Shown here: positions 33,717-37,415 of the stretch, in pieces
How positions within the stretch are numbered: the stretch's first letter is position 1
Layout: the number at the start of each line of letters is the position of its first letter
Assembly (NCBI RefSeq): GCF_018129065.1
Contig: NZ_JAAEDM010000048.1
Location: forward strand, 1 to 37,415
Origin: Neoroseomonas soli
GTDB taxonomy: Bacteria > Pseudomonadota > Alphaproteobacteria > Acetobacterales > Acetobacteraceae
Direction: 5' to 3'
Length of the DNA: 37,415 nucleotides
Notes under the pieces: model-generated
Seen by the model: only the letters and a program-made list of their open reading frames with translations
Told to the model about the DNA's origin: nothing
Database searches by the model: none
Made by a program: the position numbers and the translations under genes

Positions 33717-34614
33717 AGCCGCCGAGGGAAGGCAGTCCGCGCCCGAGCCTCTCGAGGATGTCCGCCCCCAGCGGATGCGGCTCCAGGCAGGGCCTGCGTC
33801 CATGCGGCGGCGCAATCCCCGCGCGCTTCGCGAAGAACGGCTTGCCGTAGGCGGCGAAATGCTCCGCCGTGCGGGGCATCATCATGAAGGTCGCGAGCGG
33901 CAGGACGCCGCGGTGCAGGGCTTCGGCGCCGTCCTCGTCGCCCGCATCCATCAGGTCCCAGATACGCGCCTGCACGTCCGCCACGTCCGGCGCCGGGATC
34001 ATTCCCGCGCAGCCGATGCGGTGCGTGTCCGTCAGTTCCAGCCCGGCCAGCCCGTTGAAGATCGCGAAGGCGCCGTCGGTCTCCTCGATCAGCCGCTTCA
34101 CGTAGAGGATCGGACCCTCGCCCTTCATCATGCGGAAGTGCGGATGCGCCCGGTTCAGCGTGCGCAACGCGGAGGTGGACAGCGCCACATCCATCATCGA
34201 GGGATTGTTCTGCGGCCCGCAGGGGATGGTGACGCCTTCCGCCAATGCGCCCATGAACCGCACCAGCGCGGCCTCGTTCATCCCGGCGATCTGCGGCGGC
34301 TGCAGGATCAGCCAGGCGGCGCCGGCGGCCTCGGCGGCACGCGCCACCTCGAGCGCGGCGGCGACGCCGGCCTCGTTCACCGTCACCGCCACCGGCACGC
34401 GGCCGGCCACGTCCTCGAGCACCCAGTCGATGATCGTGCGGCGTTCGACGAGCGTCAGCTTGTGGAACTCGGTGACCAGGCCGAGCACGGCGATGCCGTG
34501 CGCCCCGCCGCGGATGCAGGCCTCGACCTGTGCGCGCATGGCGGCGCGGTCGAGCCGTTCCTGCTCGTCGAAGAAGGCATAGAGGATCGGCCAGACGCCG
34601 CGGAACGCCGTCAT
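33715..34614 (-). CDS. DapA-fold (dihydrodipicolinate synthase family) lyase, non-canonical
   Basis: 299 aa class I aldolase of the DHDPS/NAL superfamily. It keeps a Schiff-base Lys candidate, Lys164 in FRMMKGEGPI, but the other catalytic motifs differ from true DapA. The GTTGE loop reads GLVTEF, TPYY reads QPPQ, and the YNxP Tyr position reads PCGPQNNPS with Gln in place of Tyr. So it is unlikely to make dihydrodipicolinate; the substrate is unknown, perhaps another 2-oxo-acid aldol. A GGAGG site precedes the ATG. It lies downstream of a Bug receptor with a small ORF between, suggesting uptake and breakdown of one carboxylate. Confidence 0.85.
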   Translation of the reverse strand: MTAFRGVWPILYAFFDEQERLDRAAMRAQVEACIRGGAHGIAVLGLVTEFHKLTLVERRTIIDWVLEDVAGRVPVAVTVNEAGVAAALEVARAAEAAGAAWLILQPPQIAGMNEAALVRFMGALAEGVTIPCGPQNNPSMMDVALSTSALRTLNRAHPHFRMMKGEGPILYVKRLIEETDGAFAIFNGLAGLELTDTHRIGCAGMIPAPDVADVQARIWDLMDAGDEDGAEALHRGVLPLATFMMMPRTAEHFAAYGKPFFAKRAGIAPPHGRRPCLEPHPLGADILERLGRGLPSLGG

Positions 34615-34685
34615 GCCGCGCCCTCCTTCCAGGCTTCGCGGGCGGCAGGATCCCCGCCGTCGCCGGGTGGCTGCGGGGATCGCAT
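34611..34685 (-). CDS. Possible 24-aa small ORF between Bug receptor and DapA-like gene
   Basis: The ATG is 2 nt past the receptor's TGA and has GGAGGGAG 5 nt upstream; its own TGA overlaps the DapA-like ATG (ATGA). The peptide begins MRSPQPPGDG and ends EAWKEGAA; it is hydrophilic with no recognisable domain. It contains a 9-bp inverted repeat (GATCCCCGC 34649-34657 with 34673-34681). Third codon positions are less GC-rich than in neighbours, so it may be a coupling leader rather than a functional peptide. Confidence 0.4.
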   Translation of the reverse strand: MRSPQPPGDGGDPAAREAWKEGAA

Positions 34686-34687
34686 GC

Positions 34688-35656
34688 TCACTCCCTCCAG
34701 GGATGCTGCGCCCACAGCGCCTCGTAGCGCGCCTTCAGGGCATGCAGCTCGGCGCGGTAGGGCTCGGGGGCGAGGAAGCGCAGCGGCAGGGTCTGCTGCA
34801 CCGCGAGCGCCTGGAACTCCGGGTCCTCCACCGTGCGGCGGACCGAGAGGGCGAGGCGTTCCAGCACTTCCGGCGCCATGCCGGCGGGGGCGGCCATGCC
34901 GCGCATGGAACCCTCCACCACGTCGACGCCCAGGTCCTTCAGCGTCGGCACCTGGGCGGCGGGCTCCCAGCGCGTCATGCCCATCTGCGCCAGCGGCCGC
35001 AGCATGCCCTGGCGCCATTCGTTCATGCCCTCGGCCATGTTCATCACGGCGAGCGGGATCGCGCGCGAGAGCAGGTTCTGCTTCACCTGCGCCGAGCCTG
35101 CGAAGGGGATGTGCAGGAACCGCGTCCCGGTCGCGCGCTCGATGGCGAGGATCGCCAGGTGGTCGTCCGAGCCGATGCCGGTGGTGCCGTAGCCGATCGT
35201 CGCCGGCCTTTCGCGCGCGGCGCCGAGCAGGCCGGCGAAGTCGCGGATCGGGCTGTCGGCCAGCACCCAGAGCCCGCCCGGATCGTCCACGATGTTCGCG
35301 ATCAGCGCGAAGTCCTCCAGCTTGAACCGGGCGCGGCGCTCGATCGGGATGGTGACGATGGTGGGCGTGTTGATGAAGCCGATCGTGTAGCCATCGGGCC
35401 GCGCGCGGGCGAGTTCGGAGAAGCCGATCTCCCCGCCCGCGCCGGGACGGTTCAGCACCACCACCGGTTGGCCGAGGTCCTTCTCCATGAAGCGGGCGAT
35501 GGTGCGCGCGGCGGTGTCGGTGCCGCCGCCGGCGGCGAAGGCGACGATCATGGTGATCTGCCGGTCGGGCCTCCAGCCCGCTCCCTGGGCGTGGGCGTGG
35601 GCAAGGGCGGGCGCGGCGAGGGCGGTGGCGATCAGGCCACGGCGGGACGCATGCAT
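34688..35656 (-). CDS. Bug-type (TctC family) periplasmic solute receptor
   Basis: 322 aa. Signal peptide MHASRRGLIATALAAPALAHAHAQG (twin-arginine-like RR), then the receptor fold: RQITMIVAFAAGGGTDTAARTIA, PVVVLNRPGAGGEIGFSELA, RPATIGYGTTGIGSDDHLAIL and LHIPFAGSAQVKQNLLSRAIPLAV. GGAGGAAT lies upstream of the ATG. It is distinct in sequence from the first receptor at 23639 and likewise has no TctA/TctB partners here. It appears co-transcribed with the DapA-fold gene downstream, which may act on its ligand. Confidence 0.93.
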   Translation of the reverse strand: MHASRRGLIATALAAPALAHAHAQGAGWRPDRQITMIVAFAAGGGTDTAARTIARFMEKDLGQPVVVLNRPGAGGEIGFSELARARPDGYTIGFINTPTIVTIPIERRARFKLEDFALIANIVDDPGGLWVLADSPIRDFAGLLGAARERPATIGYGTTGIGSDDHLAILAIERATGTRFLHIPFAGSAQVKQNLLSRAIPLAVMNMAEGMNEWRQGMLRPLAQMGMTRWEPAAQVPTLKDLGVDVVEGSMRGMAAPAGMAPEVLERLALSVRRTVEDPEFQALAVQQTLPLRFLAPEPYRAELHALKARYEALWAQHPWRE

Positions 35657-35837
35657 GCTGGGTGATTCCTCCCGGTGTCGTTGCCGGGAGCATGCATGGC
35701 CGGGAGGCCGGCGAAAAGCCGCCGCGACATGTGATGTGGGTCGCTGCGGCATCCGGCTGGGGCAGGCAACGTCTCCGCCCAGGTTCCCGAGCAGGCGCGG
35801 CTCCCCGGATGCGGGTGGCCGGCGCCGGACATGCGAA

Positions 35838-35862
35838 GGGCCGCCGGAATGCCCGGCGGCCC
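35838..35862 (-). terminator. Intrinsic-type terminator after the alpha/beta hydrolase gene
   Basis: GGGCCGCCGG (35838-35847) pairs perfectly with CCGGCGGCCC (35853-35862) around a 5-nt loop. On the minus strand it lies about 30 nt past the hydrolase stop and is followed by TTCGC. Confidence 0.65.
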
Positions 35863-35893
35863 CTCTCAAGGCTTTCGTCGTAGCGTCGGCCGG

Positions 35894-36562
35894 TCAGTCG
35901 GCCGCGAGCGCCATCCGGCTGCGGTTGAGCACGCCCATGACGTGGTCCTCGGCCGCGTCGACGACCTTTTCCGTCTGCTCGGGCGTGAAGACGTGGCCCG
36001 CGCCCGGCATCACCCGGTAGTCGATGGTGATGCCCTTCTGCGTGTTGAGCTTGTCCACGAGCTTCCGGACGGAAGGCTCGGGCACCAGTTCGTCGTCCGC
36101 GCCGTGGAAAATCAGCCCGTTGCAGGGGCAGGGGGCGAGGAAGCCGAAATCGTAGTGGCTCGCGGGCGCGCTGATGGAGACGAAGCCGCCCATCTCCGGC
36201 CGCCGCATCAGCACCTGCATGCCGACATAGGCCCCGAAGGAGTAGCCCGCCACCCACAGCATGGACGCGTTGGGGTTCACCGCCTGCAGGAAGTCCAGGC
36301 CCGAGCAGGCATCCGCCACTTCCCCGATGCCGCCGTCGTAGCGGCCCTGGCTGCGGCCGACCCCGCGATAGTTGAAGCGAAGGACGGAGAAGCCCATCGC
36401 CTGGTACCGCTGGTACAGCGAGTAGGTCACCCGGTTGTTCATGGTCCCGCCATGCAGCGGGTGGGGGTGGAGGATCAGGGCCACCGGGGCATTGGATCGC
36501 TTCGAGTGATGGTATCGTCCCTCGAGCCGGCCATCCGGCCCGGCGAACATGACCTCGGGCAT
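35894..36562 (-). CDS. Alpha/beta hydrolase (COG2945-type)
   Basis: 222 aa. It opens MPEVMFAGPDGRLEGRYHHSKRSNAPVALILHPHPLHGGTMNNRVTYSL; the HPHPLHGGTMNN motif marks this small hydrolase group. Nucleophile elbow VAGYSFGAYVGM, acid in LIFHGADDELVP and His in MPGAGHVFTPEQ. No signal peptide. The physiological substrate is not known. In alphaproteobacteria these genes are frequently found beside an Rrf2/IscR regulator and the Suf cluster, and an IscR-like gene lies divergently 391 nt away. Confidence 0.88.
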   Translation of the reverse strand: MPEVMFAGPDGRLEGRYHHSKRSNAPVALILHPHPLHGGTMNNRVTYSLYQRYQAMGFSVLRFNYRGVGRSQGRYDGGIGEVADACSGLDFLQAVNPNASMLWVAGYSFGAYVGMQVLMRRPEMGGFVSISAPASHYDFGFLAPCPCNGLIFHGADDELVPEPSVRKLVDKLNTQKGITIDYRVMPGAGHVFTPEQTEKVVDAAEDHVMGVLNRSRMALAAD

Positions 36563-36953
36563 CGTGCGTTCAGTCCAATGCGCTATGCGGCAGACCGCCC
36601 CTTCCCGTGCCCGCCCCTTTCAGGGCCTGGGTCCGGATGGGCGGCGGTCGCCGCAGTTTGGGGAACCTCGCCTAATGGGCGCGGGGGGCGCCCCTTCACG
36701 GAATGACGACCGGCAGGCGCATTTGTTGACCGCGCCAGTCGGAAATCCTAGCATGAATTCCGCCCGCGGCGCCGCGCGATGCGCAGAACGCCGACAGAAG
36801 GAAGGCCATTCCATGGTGCCCCGAGGGAGGTTCCCGTGTCCCGGGGCGACGGCACTATAGGGAGCCGGGTTCGGTTTTCATAACAGAATCACGACAGGAT
36901 CCCCATGTTCGGCATGATGACCAGGGATGCGAGGAAAGCGGAGTAGCTAAGTC
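36563..36953. promoter_or_regulatory. Long divergent intergenic region upstream of the IscR-like gene
   Basis: About 390 nt with no clear gene. It contains a good sigma-70-like promoter at 36726-36754, a palindromic GGGGCGCCCC near 36690, a CTATAG box at 36855-36860, and two very short ORFs in the plus direction: 36813-36860 (15 codons plus stop, AAGGAAGG upstream) and 36905-36946 (13 codons plus stop, AGGA upstream). Either may be a leader peptide or chance. Confidence 0.45.
36726..36754 (+). promoter_or_regulatory. Candidate sigma-70 promoter for the IscR-like gene
   Basis: TTGACC (36726-36731) and TAGCAT (36749-36754) are separated by exactly 17 bp. Initiation near 36761 would give a leader close to 190 nt. 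The -35 end and spacer form a short inverted repeat, GAC-N7-GTC, that could be an operator; that is speculative. Confidence 0.5.
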
Positions 36954-37415
36954 ATGCGCTTGTCTACCCGAGGTCGCTACGCCGTGATGGCCATGGTGGA
37001 AATGGCGGCGCGCGAGGCCCGTGCCGGCGAGGGGTGCATCGGCGGCAGGCCGGTCACGCTCCACGACATTGCCACCGCCCAGCACCTGTCCGTTGCCTAT
37101 CTCGAGCAACTTTTCGGTCGGCTGCGCCGCGCGGGCCTGGTCGCCTCCGCCCGCGGGCCGGGGGGCGGCTACCGCCTCGCGCGCCCGGCCGCCGAGATCC
37201 CGATCGCCGCAGTGGTCGAGGCCGCGGACGAGCCCATCGTCGCCACCCGCTGCGAGGAAGGCGGTCCGGGCTGCCTCGCTGGCGAGCGCTGCCTGACCCA
37301 CGACCTCTGGGCCGAACTCGGCGACCAGATCCGTCTTTTCCTGAGGGGCATGACGCTTGCCGACGTGGTGGGCGGCAAGGTCACCGGCCGCGCCCGCGCC
37401 CCCGCCGCGCCCGAG
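36954..37415 (+). CDS. iscR: IscR-like Rrf2 family iron-sulfur transcriptional regulator (partial)
   Basis: 154 codons are visible with no stop before the window ends. MRLSTRGRYAVMAMVEMA is the Rrf2 winged-helix N-terminus; ISVAYLEQLF-like recognition helix reads LSVAYLEQLFGRLRRAGLV and the wing is SARGPGGGYRLAR. The 2Fe-2S ligands are present: Cys100, Cys107, Cys113 and His116 in RCEEGGPGCLAGERCLTHDLW, matching the Cys3-His set of E. coli IscR with one extra residue between the first two Cys. So it should sense iron-sulfur status, probably governing a downstream Suf/Isc operon outside the window. GGAG lies 10 nt before the ATG. Confidence 0.93.
   Translation, partial: MRLSTRGRYAVMAMVEMAAREARAGEGCIGGRPVTLHDIATAQHLSVAYLEQLFGRLRRAGLVASARGPGGGYRLARPAAEIPIAAVVEAADEPIVATRCEEGGPGCLAGERCLTHDLWAELGDQIRLFLRGMTLADVVGGKVTGRARAPAAPE

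Noticed and set aside
36549..36860. 103-codon plus-strand ORF upstream of iscR
   Set aside because: It starts within the hydrolase gene on the opposite strand, has no ribosome-binding site and no family pattern. Only its last 15 codons have a plausible internal start.

Overview
This window is a very GC-rich chromosomal segment of an alphaproteobacterium, most likely an Acetobacteraceae member (Roseomonas-like). That placement is inferred from codon use, from the alphaproteobacterial gene order rpoZ - (p)ppGpp synthetase/hydrolase - acpS - lepB - rnc - era - recO, from orphan Bug-type solute receptors, and from an IscR-type Rrf2 regulator beside a small alpha/beta hydrolase. No rRNA, tRNA, CRISPR array, phage or insertion sequence was seen.

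Layout. 1-4.2 kb (+): end of the pyruvate dehydrogenase operon (E2 C-terminus, a GNAT acetyltransferase, E3), then lipoyl synthase and a COQ10/RatA START protein. 4.2-8.3 kb: an AA_synth (DUF1185-type) gene divergent from a threonine-aldolase-type PLP enzyme, a 523-aa two-part alpha/beta hydrolase, and an exported DUF882/M15-type protein. 8.4-12.2 kb (-): a tight four-gene run, soluble lytic transglycosylase - alpha/beta hydrolase - pgpA - CinA-C amidohydrolase. 12.3-15.2 kb (+): dapA, smpB, a sulfite-oxidase-fold molybdoprotein and an overlapping glutathione peroxidase. 15.4-16.8 kb (-): NYN-domain protein overlapping a family-5-type uracil-DNA glycosylase. 16.8-27.8 kb (+): folK, VOC protein, rpoZ, RSH, acpS, lepB, rnc, era, recO, parC, interrupted by one antisense Bug receptor. 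27.9-32.7 kb: LLM flavin oxidoreductase, tyrS divergent from anmK, and an S2P protease with CBS domains. 32.9-36.6 kb (-): CAP protein, a non-canonical DapA-fold gene downstream of a second Bug receptor, and an alpha/beta hydrolase. 37 kb (+): an IscR-like regulator cut by the window edge.

Functional logic. LipA makes the lipoyl cofactor that pyruvate dehydrogenase E2 needs, and the two are adjacent. The central block is housekeeping: transcription, stringent response, acyl-carrier-protein activation, protein secretion, RNA processing, ribosome maturation and DNA repair. The accessory signal is mostly intergenic. It comprises a 108-bp mosaic element with CTAGAG/CTCTAG ends resembling RIME-type elements, a 126-bp palindromic unit with 16-bp inverted ends, two oppositely oriented copies of a 49-bp palindrome-bearing repeat, a second repeat pair, and a 24-codon ORF packed between the second Bug receptor and the DapA-like gene. 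I saw no convincing new multi-gene system. The repeats, the small ORF and the unusual enzyme variants are the best leads.
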